Assembly: GCF_009937955.1 (NCBI RefSeq)
Contig: NZ_AP018439.1
Span: 1,178,001-1,242,000 of the forward strand
DNA length: 64,000 nt
From: Undibacterium sp. KW1
GTDB taxonomy: Bacteria; Pseudomonadota; Gammaproteobacteria; Burkholderiales; Burkholderiaceae_D
Direction of reading: 5' to 3'
Below are positions 45,566-54,672 of this stretch, piece by piece. How positions within the stretch are numbered: position 1 is the stretch's first letter; each line of letters begins with the position of its first letter. The translations under genes were made by a program, and so were the position numbers. The notes beneath the pieces are model-generated. The model was given only the letters and a program-made list of their open reading frames with translations, was not told the DNA's origin and did no database searches.

Positions 45566-46186
45566 ATGCGAAAATTAGGGCTGTTATTGTCAATGATGGT
45601 GATGCTGGTCTTGTCGGGCTGTGGCTATAACAGCTTTCAGAATGGTGACGAACAGATCAAGTCCAGCTGGTCTGAAGTCTTGAATCAATACCAGCGCCGT
45701 GCTGATCTTGTGCCTAATCTGGTGAACACCGTTAAAGGCTTTGCTGCACAAGAGAAGGATGTGTTGCTTGGTGTTACCAACGCCCGCGCCAAGGTCGGTA
45801 GCATACAGGCCACGCCAGAACTGCTGGCCAATCCAGAGGCTTTTGCCAAGTTCCAGGCGGCGCAGGGGGAATTGTCCGGGGCCCTGTCCAGATTACTGGT
45901 TGTCACTGAAAATTACCCCCAACTCAAATCTGACGCCAACTTCCGCGACTTACAGGCCCAGCTTGAAGGTACAGAAAACCGCATTACCGTGGCGCGTAAC
46001 CGCTATATCAAGGCTGTGCAAGAATACAATGTGCTGGTGCGCTCCTTCCCAAGCAATCTCACCGCCATGATGTTTGGTTACCAGGTCAAACCCAATTTCG
46101 CGGTAGAGAATGAAAAGGAAATCGCCAGGCCGCCTAAAGTAGATTTCACTTCGCCTGCACCGGCCAGTGCTGGCAGCGCAAAATGA
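45566..46186 (+). CDS. LemA-family lipoprotein
   Basis: A 206-residue protein with a lipobox (LVLSGCGYN) and the LemA helical core (IKSSWSEVLNQYQRRADLVPNLVNTVKGFAAQEKDVL, FRDLQAQLEGTENRITVARNRYIKAVQEYN and FPSNLTAMMFGY). LemA and TPM proteins are commonly co-encoded, as here, and are linked to envelope stress. Five bases separate it from the next start. Confidence 0.92.
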   Translation: MRKLGLLLSMMVMLVLSGCGYNSFQNGDEQIKSSWSEVLNQYQRRADLVPNLVNTVKGFAAQEKDVLLGVTNARAKVGSIQATPELLANPEAFAKFQAAQGELSGALSRLLVVTENYPQLKSDANFRDLQAQLEGTENRITVARNRYIKAVQEYNVLVRSFPSNLTAMMFGYQVKPNFAVENEKEIARPPKVDFTSPAPASAGSAK

Positions 46187-46191
46187 GTATC

Positions 46192-47042
46192 ATGCACAAG
46201 ACAGCAGCAGCCATCTTTGCATGTCTGCTGCTGTTTGTATTCAGTGCCTTTGCGCAAATTGCTGTCCGCCCATACAAAGCCGCGTTACGGATCTGACTGC
46301 AACACTCAGCGCAGAGCAAAAAAACGCACTCGAACAAAGTCTGCAAGCCTTTGAAAACAGGAAAGGCAGCCAGGTTGCCGTATTGATTGTGCCAAGCACT
46401 GCACCAGAAAGCATAGAGCAGTATGCCCTGCGCGTAGCAGAGCAATGGAAGCTGGGACGCAAAAAGGTGGATGATGGCGTCATCCTGCTGGTGGCAAAAA
46501 ATGACCGTGCAATGCGTATAGAAGTCGGCTATGGCCTTGAAGGTGCGCTCAATGACGCAACTGCCAAACGCATCATTGCCGAGACCATGACGCCTTATTT
46601 CAAGCAGGCTGATTATTACGCAGGTATCAAAGCAGGCACAGACCAGATCATGCGCGTCATCGATGGTGAGCCTTTGCCTGTAAGAACGCGGGGTGGTGCC
46701 ACAGAGCGTGGTGATTTTCAGCAATATGCCCCCATCTTATTCGTACTGGCCCTGGTTGTCGGCGGCGTCTTGCGTGCCATCTTTGGCCGTTTGCCTGGTG
46801 CCATCATCACCGGCGGTGTCGTCGGCGTAATCGCCTGGTTTGTGATCGGCGCTATGTCCATGGCCATATTCGCTGGTATCGTTGCCATGGTATTCAGTCT
46901 GTTCAGCGGTGTACTGGGAGCGCGCGGCATTGGTGCCTATTACGGGGGATCAGGACGTGGTGGCTTTGGTGGTGGCAGCGGTGGGGGCTTTAGCGGCGGT
47001 GGTGGCGGCTTTGGCGGTGGCGGCGCATCGGGACGGTGGTGA
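46192..47042 (+). pseudogene. TPM-domain membrane protein (YgcG-like), single frameshift
   Basis: The signal peptide MHKTAAAIFACLLLFVFSAFAQ starts at 46192 in one frame; the TPM domain PIQSRVTDLTATLSAEQKNAL continues in another. Adding one C near 46258-46268 joins them through AQIAVPPIQS. The domain (TVA-like GSQVAVLIVPST, VDDGVILLVAKNDRAMRIEVGYGLEGAL) is followed by two or three membrane helices and a Gly-rich tail (SGRGGFGGGSGGGFSGGGGGFGGGGASGRW) typical of YgcG. It is the second gene of the lemA set and probably intact in the organism. Confidence 0.83.
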
Positions 47043-47044
47043 GC

Positions 47045-47551
47045 ATGAAAAAATTTAACTTCCCGCGCATTGCAAGACATATGCTGAGTACCCATTCTCA
47101 ACTAAAACGCGTTTTCCCATCCAATAGCCTGGACGCCATAGAGCGCGTCATCAAACAGTGTGAAGCAAACCATACGGGCGAAATTCGCTTTGTCATAGAA
47201 ACCGCGCTTGATTGCGCAGCCTTGTTTGCAGAGCAGACTACGCGTGAGCGTGCCATCGAGGTCTTTTCCAAAGTGGGTGTATGGGACACCGAGCATAATA
47301 ACGGCGTGTTGATCTATGTACTGCTGGCTGACCGCGAGGTAGAAATCATTGCTGACCGTGGCATTTACCGCAAAACGGGTATCGATGCCTGGAGCCAGAT
47401 TTGTCAGCAGATAGAGGCAGCCTTTAAGCAAGGCCTTTTTGAAGACGGCGTCATCCAGGGCATACGTGCTGTAGGCCAGCACCTGAGCACGCATTATCCC
47501 GCAAGCGGCCAAAAGATAAACGAATTGCCCGACAAACCGGTCTTGTTATAA
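47045..47551 (+). CDS. TPM-domain protein
   Basis: A 168-residue soluble TPM protein. AIERVIKQCEANHTGEIRFVIETALD, GVWDTEHNNGVLIYVLLADREVEIIADRGIYRKTG and GLFEDGVIQGIRAVGQHL match the domain. The ATG at 47045 follows the preceding stop by two bases. It completes a lemA-TPM-TPM set that is common in betaproteobacteria. Confidence 0.85.
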   Translation: MKKFNFPRIARHMLSTHSQLKRVFPSNSLDAIERVIKQCEANHTGEIRFVIETALDCAALFAEQTTRERAIEVFSKVGVWDTEHNNGVLIYVLLADREVEIIADRGIYRKTGIDAWSQICQQIEAAFKQGLFEDGVIQGIRAVGQHLSTHYPASGQKINELPDKPVLL

Positions 47552-47570
47552 AGGGCTTGCAGGTGCCATG

Positions 47571-48224
47571 TCAATGCCTATTCGTGAGCAAGCCAGGCAA
47601 ATGCCGCATGTCATCAAAAACCACATGCGCACCCGCATCACGCAAGCGCTGTGCAGGTGTCAGGGCGGCGTAGCCCAGCACGGTCATGCCTGCGGCCACT
47701 GCCGCACGCACGCCGGTCGGCGTATCTTCTACCACTATGCAATCAACAGGTGCAAAGCCCAGCGTTGCTGCCGCATGCAAAAACACGTCGGGCGCGGGTT
47801 TGGGTGCCCCTACATCCGTCACGCTAAAAATGCGGCCCTCAAATTTTGACCACAAGCCGGTTACACCCAGGGTCGTGCGCATCTTCTCATGGTCACCGCT
47901 GGACGCCACACAATACGGCAAGCTCAGTTGCGCCAATACTTCGGGTATGCCGGGTACGGCCTCCAGCTTGCTCTCCAGCACAGCCCTGGTGCGTACGCGG
48001 TAATCTGCCAGAAAACCTTCTGGCGGCTGCCTGCCCAGCATGGACGTGATCTTTGCCATACACTGTTCCATGGAGTGTCCGACAAATTGCTCGAACATGT
48101 CTTCCAGTTGCAAGGGCAAGCCCAGCTCATTGAGCATTTTTACAAAAACTTCATTGGTAATGCGTTCACTATCGACCAGTACGCCATCACAGTCGAAAAT
48201 CACGAGTTGATAGGGAGAATTCAT
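47571..48224 (-). CDS. HAD-superfamily phosphatase (subfamily IA)
   Basis: A 217-residue enzyme: VIFDCDGVLVDSE (nucleophile Asp), a helical cap, SSGDHEKMRTTL, GAPKPAPDVFLHAA and VVEDTPTGVRAAVAAGM are the HAD motifs I-IV. It resembles 6-phosphogluconate/sugar phosphatase YieH. The substrate is inference. Confidence 0.85.
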   Translation of the reverse strand: MNSPYQLVIFDCDGVLVDSERITNEVFVKMLNELGLPLQLEDMFEQFVGHSMEQCMAKITSMLGRQPPEGFLADYRVRTRAVLESKLEAVPGIPEVLAQLSLPYCVASSGDHEKMRTTLGVTGLWSKFEGRIFSVTDVGAPKPAPDVFLHAAATLGFAPVDCIVVEDTPTGVRAAVAAGMTVLGYAALTPAQRLRDAGAHVVFDDMRHLPGLLTNRH

Positions 48225-48307
48225 TTATTTTGTCAGGTGATCAGGTAAAAAACAGCGCCGCTTCGACTGTATAGCTATAGTAGAAGTTCCTGGCGCAAGT
48301 TTATCCT

Positions 48308-48736
48308 TTATGCCGTGCGGTTGGCACCGAAGTAGGCCAGCGTGCCAGAAATACATGACAGTGCCGTACCCCAGCAGATATCAATTACCGTCAATACGGG
48401 TGACCATGACTTCAGCGTTGCCAGGTTACTCAGGTCGTAAGTCCCGTAAGCCACCAGGCCCAGCAAGGCGCACAGGCAACTGGCCTGCTGCCATTTACGC
48501 ACACGCAGGGCGGGCAAAATGCCAAATACAGTCAATCCCAGGGCATACAGTAAATAAAACAATGCCGCTGGTACCAGGCCTGGTTCTGCCAGCATCAAAT
48601 CACCGAGGTAAGAGCGGTAAGTGGAGCCCATCAACAAGCCCAGCCATATTGCATCCAGCGCCAGGGTTGCCAGCAGTGCGAAGCCATAGGCAATGGCTAT
48701 TTGCTTTAGCGACAGAGTATTGATTGTGAGAGGCAT
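48308..48736 (-). CDS. DUF2177 membrane protein
   Basis: A 142-residue protein with four membrane helices. DAIWLGLLMGSTYRSYLGDLM, ALFYLLYALGLTVFGILPAL, GLVAYGTYDLSNLATLKSW and DICWGTALSCISGTLAYF are the DUF2177 pattern. I start it at MPLTIN; the longer frame from 48784 is possible. The function is unknown. Confidence 0.82.
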   Translation of the reverse strand: MPLTINTLSLKQIAIAYGFALLATLALDAIWLGLLMGSTYRSYLGDLMLAEPGLVPAALFYLLYALGLTVFGILPALRVRKWQQASCLCALLGLVAYGTYDLSNLATLKSWSPVLTVIDICWGTALSCISGTLAYFGANRTA

Positions 48737-48947
48737 GACGGCTCGTTTGTCAGGTAAGGGTTTCAATAAGAGTCGAATACCCATCGCGTAATGCGTGATG
48801 CAATAAAAACATTGTCAAATATTGAATATCTGGTGTCTAATGGCTTGCTGGCGACAGCCAAAATCCATGCATGATGGCAAGTATTTCTTGCCTGGATTGT
48901 TCCCGCCGCGATTCAGCATTGTTCCTGCCATATTACAGCTTATCGTC

Positions 48948-49640
48948 ATGCCCCAGAATTTAAAACAGCTTTTTACTTTCCTTATTACATGTACCCTGAT
49001 TTTAGCTGGCAATGCATCAGCCATGACCATGCTCAGATCCAAACAGACGCTGATCCTGTTTGGCAAAGTCGTGCCTGAAGACAGCCAGCAGTTCCGCAAA
49101 AAACTGGAAGAAGGACCAGTCAAAACAGTAGTAATGACAGAAAGCCCCGGCGGCAATTTGCGCGCAGCTTATGACATTGCAGAACTAATTACAGAAGGCA
49201 AGATCAACACGGCAGTCAATGGCAACTGCAAGTCAGCCTGTGCCCTGATTTTCATGGCAGGCACAGAAAGACAAATGGTCGCCAGCAAGCATCTGGAAAA
49301 AACACGCCTGGGCTTCCATGCGCCACATAATAAAGTGACCAAGGAAATTTCTACTGCAGCCATCCCTCATTTCCGCAAATGGCTGCTGAAGGTCACACAA
49401 GGAAAATTCCCTGAAGAAGTGCTGGATCGTGCCCTCAATATTGAGCGCGCCGGCGATATGCTGTACTTCTATTACCCCGATGAAAATTTCCTCGGAGATA
49501 TCCGTTTCTGTACTGAAGGCGCTTTGCGCTGCGAAGCCTTAAAAGGCTACAACATCGTCAAGATAGGCATCCTGACGACAGCAGAGCTACTGAAGTTAGA
49601 AAGCCTGGATGACACCGACCAGGCCGCAGCCAAACCATAG
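48948..49640 (+). CDS. secreted ClpP-fold protein
   Basis: A 230-residue protein with a signal peptide (FTFLITCTLILAGNASA). TESPGGNLRAAYDIAELI and INTAVNGNCKSACALIFMAGTER are the ClpP/crotonase-like pattern: the oxyanion-type SPGG and the Ser S96 in CKSAC at the helix start. H124 or H127 (LGFHAPHNK) is the likely base. Such COG3904-type proteins are predicted periplasmic serine proteases or inactive relatives. The start is ATG 48948, giving the signal peptide. Confidence 0.75.
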   Translation: MPQNLKQLFTFLITCTLILAGNASAMTMLRSKQTLILFGKVVPEDSQQFRKKLEEGPVKTVVMTESPGGNLRAAYDIAELITEGKINTAVNGNCKSACALIFMAGTERQMVASKHLEKTRLGFHAPHNKVTKEISTAAIPHFRKWLLKVTQGKFPEEVLDRALNIERAGDMLYFYYPDENFLGDIRFCTEGALRCEALKGYNIVKIGILTTAELLKLESLDDTDQAAAKP

Positions 49641-49690
49641 TAAAACCATAGTAAAACAGTTTTTCCATCCACCAGTCAAAAGGAAATGAG

Positions 49691-50431
49691 ATGACGAACG
49701 AAGCGATTACTACCCTGGTATCAGGTAAATTAACTGTCTGCACTTATGGTGGCTTTGCACCAGTCTGCTACAAAGATGAACAAGGCAATCTCACTGGTCT
49801 TGACGTCATCTTCCTGGAAAAATTTGCGATTTCCCAAGGGCTGGAAATAGCGCTCATAGAACATGACTTTGATGGCATCTGGACCATGCCTGACGAGAAT
49901 AAATGTGATGTCGCCGCCGCTGGCGTCCAAAAGCGCGACAAGCGGGATGCGGGGCCGGGTGGCGCCTGGAGTGATGCTTACTTCCAGGTACAAAGATCGC
50001 TGCTGGTGCGCAGCGCCGACCAGGCTGCATTTGACGACTACCTCAAGCTCTCAGGCAAATCCATCGTCGTCACCCGCGGCTCCACCGCCGACATCGATGC
50101 CAAAACCCGTTACCCCCATTGCAGCATCCTGTATGTCGATGATGTTGCCGAAGATCAGCCAGATGCCCAGGCCTATATCGTCAGAACCTTGATCGCAGAC
50201 CACCGCGCCGACGCCTTTGCCGAAGGCGATGTCAGCAACCAATACTTGCGCAGCCAGTTTGGCCGCGATGTGGCAGGCGGCCTCGCGCTGGCAGACATTC
50301 ACCATATCGATGGGGCGACAGCCGAAACCTTCAATTTCATCACCCGCAATTCCAGTACTGGCTTGCTGGAGCAATTGAATCTCTTCATCAAACAGAACAA
50401 GGGCAGTTACGTACCTGTAGCGCAGGAATAA
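49691..50431 (+). CDS. family 3 solute-binding-fold protein without signal peptide
   Basis: A 246-residue protein with the two-lobed bacterial SBP_3 fold: KLTVCTYGGFAPVCYKDEQGNLTGLDVIF, then ...DVAAAGVQKRDKRDAGPGGAWSDAYFQVQRSLLV, and SIVVTRGSTADIDAKTRYPHCSILYV with a C-terminal lobe ending FIKQNKGSYVPVAQE. There is no signal peptide and no ABC transporter nearby. It resembles the group that includes cyclohexadienyl dehydratase, so it may be an enzyme or a cytoplasmic sensor. GGAAATGAG is just upstream. Confidence 0.72.
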   Translation: MTNEAITTLVSGKLTVCTYGGFAPVCYKDEQGNLTGLDVIFLEKFAISQGLEIALIEHDFDGIWTMPDENKCDVAAAGVQKRDKRDAGPGGAWSDAYFQVQRSLLVRSADQAAFDDYLKLSGKSIVVTRGSTADIDAKTRYPHCSILYVDDVAEDQPDAQAYIVRTLIADHRADAFAEGDVSNQYLRSQFGRDVAGGLALADIHHIDGATAETFNFITRNSSTGLLEQLNLFIKQNKGSYVPVAQE

Positions 50432-50500
50432 TTCAAAGGGCTGTTCAAACAAGCTGCCCTGATGCATGCCGCATCAGCCGCAGCATGGTCAGCAGCACTC

Positions 50501-51487
50501 TTAATTGTTGACCACTCTTGCTGTAGGCAGATTGCTGCCAGTCAGCGCCTTTCCTATCCCGGTAAACGATACGACGTTAAGCGGGAACTCCAAAAACACA
50601 TGCAACAGGCTCAGGAAAAGCAGGGCCTGCATGCCAAGATTGTAATCATAAGCGTACAGTGCCATCGACAACAACCAGATCAGCAGCGTTAAAAACAAGG
50701 TTTTCTTAGGCACCTTATGCCATTGTATGACGGATGTTTTTGAAAACCAGTTCAGGTAATGATAGGTATACGCAAAAGCAATAAAGCGCATGACCACAAA
50801 GCCTGCATTGCTGCTAAAAATCTCGCTGGTTTTTGACAGCGCATCAAGATGAAAAACATTGATCAGGCTGAAGTTCAATAGCTCAAACTGAAAGTAAGAT
50901 TGTTGAACATAAGCACTCACCGTGTAATGCAAACTCTCTGGTTTGACAATAAAAAAACTTGCCGCACAAACGATCAAAACTGCGATGGACAAAAATCCTG
51001 AAAACGATTTTTCTTTCAATGCACCAAACAGCATGAACGCCAGGGTGAAAATAAAGACGTGAATGACAGTAGGAAGAAAAATGCCCATCAAGAGTAAATA
51101 AGCCGTGGACTTATTAACGACAGCCACAGCCAGAAAAGCCAGAGCCACAAGCGCAATCCTATACAGCCTGTCTTTGACAAGCGCAAAAATAAGCGCCAGC
51201 AAAACCGCAAACGCCAATACGTCTGCAACAAAAGTGCTGTCCTTAGCCAGATGTGCAAGGCCAGGGAAGAAAAACAGGGCAAAGCACAGGCCAATCAAAA
51301 AAGTAAAATCGTATTTACCCTTGGTGAAATAATTTTTCTTGTGCAACCAGCCTATTTCAGTCAGGTAATGCAATGGGCCAAGCACAGCGTAAGAGAACAA
51401 AAATAGTTCGAAAGGGATGACGAACGCAACAGCGCACGACAGGATAATCAGGGCGGTGTTGATGTTGTTAATGCGGTTGGCGGTCAT
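50501..51487 (-). CDS. polytopic membrane protein with conserved-looking membrane histidines
   Basis: A 328-residue protein with about nine hydrophobic segments and few polar loops. Four His lie within or next to membrane segments: H40 (LGPLHYLTEI), H143 (TVIHVFIF), H243 (YTYHYLNWF) and H296 (LLHVFLEFP). This arrangement recalls Brp/Blh-type carotenoid dioxygenases and other membrane di-iron enzymes, but I cannot assign a family. Base composition is lower in GC than in the genes before it, like the next unit. It ends 70 bases from the SBP-like gene, tail to tail. Confidence 0.62.
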   Translation of the reverse strand: MTANRINNINTALIILSCAVAFVIPFELFLFSYAVLGPLHYLTEIGWLHKKNYFTKGKYDFTFLIGLCFALFFFPGLAHLAKDSTFVADVLAFAVLLALIFALVKDRLYRIALVALAFLAVAVVNKSTAYLLLMGIFLPTVIHVFIFTLAFMLFGALKEKSFSGFLSIAVLIVCAASFFIVKPESLHYTVSAYVQQSYFQFELLNFSLINVFHLDALSKTSEIFSSNAGFVVMRFIAFAYTYHYLNWFSKTSVIQWHKVPKKTLFLTLLIWLLSMALYAYDYNLGMQALLFLSLLHVFLEFPLNVVSFTGIGKALTGSNLPTARVVNN

Positions 51488-51519
51488 ACTTTACGACACG
51501 GATACAATATAGATTTAGG

Positions 51520-53958
51520 TTATATTGATAGATACTTGTAACCTGCATTCAAAGCCGATTGACTCGCTTGAGTCCAATATCGATTAACAATATACTTCGC
51601 TAATAACCGAACTTCGGTATAGTTTGAGCTATCTGGAATCTCTTCTACCTTAAGTAAGGTAACTCCATTAGCATCAATATCGCAACGAATCTCAAGGAGA
51701 TTTGATACTACTCTAGGCGGAATTAGAAAGTGGCCGATTTTTTGTTGTGAATTATTTCCTGACATTTCGTATATGTCTAAGGGAATTGGTGTATCAAGTG
51801 GACCAGTTATGCGTACTCGTATACTCGCATAGATGGGAATGAACGCAAAGGTATTAATTAGAGTGATTGTCTCGGTGTTCTCATTGACATCTGTTGAAAT
51901 AGTAGCTTCCAGATCTTGCGAAGATTTTGATTCAGATGGTATCGATTGCGTACTTGCACATGCGACACATAATCCACTATAAATCGCATCAAGTAGCAAC
52001 ACATTGGTCCCTATCCCACTTAGTATCTTTGCTTGAATCGCAAGACCGGTGATAACGGCGTTTTCTTGGTAATCCTTTATTAACGGAATATTACCAGCTA
52101 ATTTTTCAATCGTTTTTATGATAGGTAAAATCTTACAACCTTGGCCTGCAAGTAATATGAAATCAGGAGGGCTATTTGGGAAATGACTAAAAGCTTTATT
52201 GACACAATTTTTTAAGCGTTGATTTAAATCCTCAGATATTTCAAGGAACTGAGCCTGACTGATTTCCAATTCAATATTGTCAATCCCGGACGTTGTCTCA
52301 ATATTTGCTAGTAATACATGAGCAACACTCCTACGACCTAAAGCAATTTTTGCTCGTTCAGCCTCTAGCATTAACGCATTTCTTTTGAGTTGAACTTGAG
52401 ACGCTCCAGCATTTGCCAATTCAGCTCTTCCAATTCTTTCTATTAGGCTGAGTATAGCTTCGTCGTAATCCATTCCACCTAGATAGTTATCACCGTAGGC
52501 TGCTTGTACTTCGAAATGGTAGTCACCCTCTGGATATAAGTAGGAAACTTCTACCAAAGAAACGTCTGTGGTTCCTCCTCCAACATCAATTATTAGGATG
52601 TTTTTGGCGTAATAGCCATCATTTTTTTTAATAGATGGGAAGAAATCTTTGAGTTGAACGATATTTAGTGCCGCAACGCATGGTTCTCCTATCATTCTTG
52701 TTAATGGTACGCCAGCCATATGAAATGCATTCGCAAGTTTATTAGTAGCTGCAATTCCGAAATTCGCTGGAACCGATGCAATAACAGTGCCTCCTGTTTG
52801 ACCTGTCGCTTCTTCAAAATTCTTGTGAATCGAAGCTATAAGAAGGCTTGCAAGTACTGTTGGTGATATTTCGTAACCATGAACATTTACTGTATCGTTT
52901 GACGTAAGAAGGCGTTTAAAATTTTTAACTGCAATGCACTTACCATTGTTACCGGGTTCGTTTGTAAGGTCTTGTCCTACTACGTAATCTAAATTCGGGT
53001 AGAACGAAATAATAGACGGATGGTTTTTTCGTCCTTCTGAACCAATAACATATTTGAGTTCACCACTTTTGTTCCAATATATAGCGAGGGAATTACTTGT
53101 GCCAAAATCAATTGCTAGGACGCTATCTGATAGGATTTCATCATACGATTCAGATCGTTTTCCGGAAATTCGAATTTCCTTCCCTATCTTCATAGATGCC
53201 GCTATGGACAGTTTGCGTTGATCTGACACAATTACAGTGTCTGCTATTGATAACGGATCGACGCGTGTATATGGTGTTTGTTTTGGGTGGCCATACTCAT
53301 TTCCAATTGATGGGACGCGATGCAACAAGTATTGATCAAGTTCCCTAATGGTTTTACACTTACCGGTGTCGCCTAGAGCTTCGCTGAACGCATGAGTAAA
53401 CACACCACTTTTAAGGTTGGGTAATTCGTAAGATCGCTCTGAGGGCGCACATGAAAAGAATGCTGCAACCCCTGGAAGTTTTATTTCAGAAGGATTGAAC
53501 GAACTTTGGTAAGTATCTATGGCTTTGCCATTTCGAAAAACATTTCTACATGCATCTATCACCAGTATCGTGCATCGCGCAGACCATTTTTTTACCTCAT
53601 GTAATAGATAATCGAAGCTTATCGCGGTGTATTCGACGGATCGATAAACAGCGTCTTGTGGCAAAAGATAATCTTTACCATCTGTAGCCGAATGGATTCC
53701 ATGGCCGCTGAAATAAATGATCAATAAATCGAGGTTTTTCTGATTTGGAGGAATAGACAGTTTTTTAATGATATTGCTTCGTGTTGCGCTCGGACTCTTT
53801 TCTGATGGGCTCGATAAAATTTCAATATCTTCATTTTCAAAACCGCAATATGTTTTCAATAGGTTTGAGAAAATTTCGGCATCTTCACTAGCAAAATTTA
53901 GACTGCCAATCTCTGGATCATCATATTGAGAACAACCTATCAGTAGTGCGTGGCGCAT
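51520..53958 (-). CDS. caspase-like protease fused to Hsp70-type ATPase
   Basis: An 812-residue protein with two enzyme domains. Residues 1-245 are a caspase/metacaspase-like (C14) domain: ALLIGCSQYDD strand, IIYFSGHG with H86, and VIDACRN with C137 (the DACRN form of bacterial metacaspase-like proteases). Residues 278-650 are an Hsp70-type actin-fold ATPase: LAIDFGTSNS (phosphate 1), GEPCVAALN, IIDVGGGTTDVSL (456-468, phosphate 2), GGMDYDEAI, ILLAGQGCKIL (601-611) and AVITGLAIQA. From about 652 (VLLLDAIYSGL, compare LLLDVTPLSLG of DnaK) a substrate-binding-like beta domain follows to the end. It is the second gene of a two-gene unit, nine bases after a Pepco/trypco-like gene, in an AT-rich patch beside tRNA-Met. 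It probably cleaves proteins when the Hsp70 part senses a signal such as misfolded or phage protein; this is inference. Confidence 0.9.
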   Translation of the reverse strand: MRHALLIGCSQYDDPEIGSLNFASEDAEIFSNLLKTYCGFENEDIEILSSPSEKSPSATRSNIIKKLSIPPNQKNLDLLIIYFSGHGIHSATDGKDYLLPQDAVYRSVEYTAISFDYLLHEVKKWSARCTILVIDACRNVFRNGKAIDTYQSSFNPSEIKLPGVAAFFSCAPSERSYELPNLKSGVFTHAFSEALGDTGKCKTIRELDQYLLHRVPSIGNEYGHPKQTPYTRVDPLSIADTVIVSDQRKLSIAASMKIGKEIRISGKRSESYDEILSDSVLAIDFGTSNSLAIYWNKSGELKYVIGSEGRKNHPSIISFYPNLDYVVGQDLTNEPGNNGKCIAVKNFKRLLTSNDTVNVHGYEISPTVLASLLIASIHKNFEEATGQTGGTVIASVPANFGIAATNKLANAFHMAGVPLTRMIGEPCVAALNIVQLKDFFPSIKKNDGYYAKNILIIDVGGGTTDVSLVEVSYLYPEGDYHFEVQAAYGDNYLGGMDYDEAILSLIERIGRAELANAGASQVQLKRNALMLEAERAKIALGRRSVAHVLLANIETTSGIDNIELEISQAQFLEISEDLNQRLKNCVNKAFSHFPNSPPDFILLAGQGCKILPIIKTIEKLAGNIPLIKDYQENAVITGLAIQAKILSGIGTNVLLLDAIYSGLCVACASTQSIPSESKSSQDLEATISTDVNENTETITLINTFAFIPIYASIRVRITGPLDTPIPLDIYEMSGNNSQQKIGHFLIPPRVVSNLLEIRCDIDANGVTLLKVEEIPDSSNYTEVRLLAKYIVNRYWTQASQSALNAGYKYLSI

Positions 53959-53967
53959 ATTGAGATA

Positions 53968-54306
53968 TTAAGAATTCTTCTTAAACACTAATTTTATGCC
54001 ACCTTTAACTTCTGCACCGACACTGCCCACCAAACGTACTTCACCCTTTGCAGTCACGTCTACAGTTACTTCGAAGCTGTCTAAGCGGTAGCTCGAGGAT
54101 GGCATTTCTATAGATTGGAGCACATCACCCAGTTGCGAACAAACAGTAGTTAGTCTGGTCTTAAGGTGGGAGATATCCAAAATGTCTACTTTTCTGGCTA
54201 TTTGATCAAGCGAATCATGCAATCCTTTTGCACCCTCATAATTGCTCTGCTCTTCATAAATGATAGGGATACCATCGAAAACTGCGTGATTGTCGGGTTT
54301 AGTCAT
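53968..54306 (-). CDS. Pepco/trypco-like effector-associated small protein
   Basis: A 112-residue protein. Residues 25-70 are helical (GAKGLHDSLDQIARKVDILDISHLKTRL). Residues 73-110 are a beta-rich unit with YRLDSFEVTVDVTAKGEV and RLVGSVGAEVKGGIKLVFKK, the strand-Gly-strand pattern of the Pepco and trypco/CU044_2847-type domains that occur next to peptidases in bacterial conflict systems. AAGGAG lies eight bases before the ATG. It is nine bases upstream of the caspase-Hsp70 gene, so the two are likely one operon. Assignment to the exact domain is tentative. Confidence 0.68.
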   Translation of the reverse strand: MTKPDNHAVFDGIPIIYEEQSNYEGAKGLHDSLDQIARKVDILDISHLKTRLTTVCSQLGDVLQSIEMPSSSYRLDSFEVTVDVTAKGEVRLVGSVGAEVKGGIKLVFKKNS

Positions 54307-54672
54307 TATATGACTCCTTAAATATCTAAGTAATTTGCGAAGTGGGGGGGCGGTGTTCGCAATGGAATTTTTTGCAGCACCAGTAAAAATATTGAAATCA
54401 ATATTAATACCGCATTTGCGGTACTTTTTTCAAATATTACTTTTCATTGAGGCATCCTGCCATAGAAAAGTTGCTATATCAATATTTGTTAGAGGATTTT
54501 ATTTTGCGTTACACAATTAAAGTGCTTGACTGTGCGGATGCTCGTGGTAGCCGCGTAAATTGATATCAAAATGATTTAAATAGATTTTAATAAGAGAAAC
54601 AAAAAAAACCGCTCAAGCACAAGGCTAAAAGCGGGTTCTTTGCATCTGGCAGATCGCTCTGCAAGAAAATTC
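54307..54672. other. AT-rich intergenic region upstream of the caspase-Hsp70 unit
   Basis: 366 bases that should hold the promoter of the two-gene unit. A plus-strand ORF at 54335-54520 (61 residues, hydrophobic) lacks a ribosome site and is not annotated. The tRNA terminator lies at 54600-54637. Confidence 0.4.
54600..54637 (-). terminator. terminator of tRNA-Met
   Basis: Read on the minus strand, AACCCGCT and AGCGGTT form a stem with one bulged base around a 16-base loop, followed by a T run of about eight. It lies 36 bases after the tRNA 3' end. Confidence 0.75.

Noticed and set aside
51520..54306. Reading the Hsp70 domain as a normal DnaK chaperone
   Set aside because: It is fused to a protease, lacks a full DnaK substrate-binding lid, and is not beside grpE or dnaJ.
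54335..54520. Plus-strand ORF upstream of the caspase-Hsp70 unit
   Set aside because: No ribosome site and no recognisable feature in AT-rich intergenic DNA; a short toxin cannot be excluded but is not supported.
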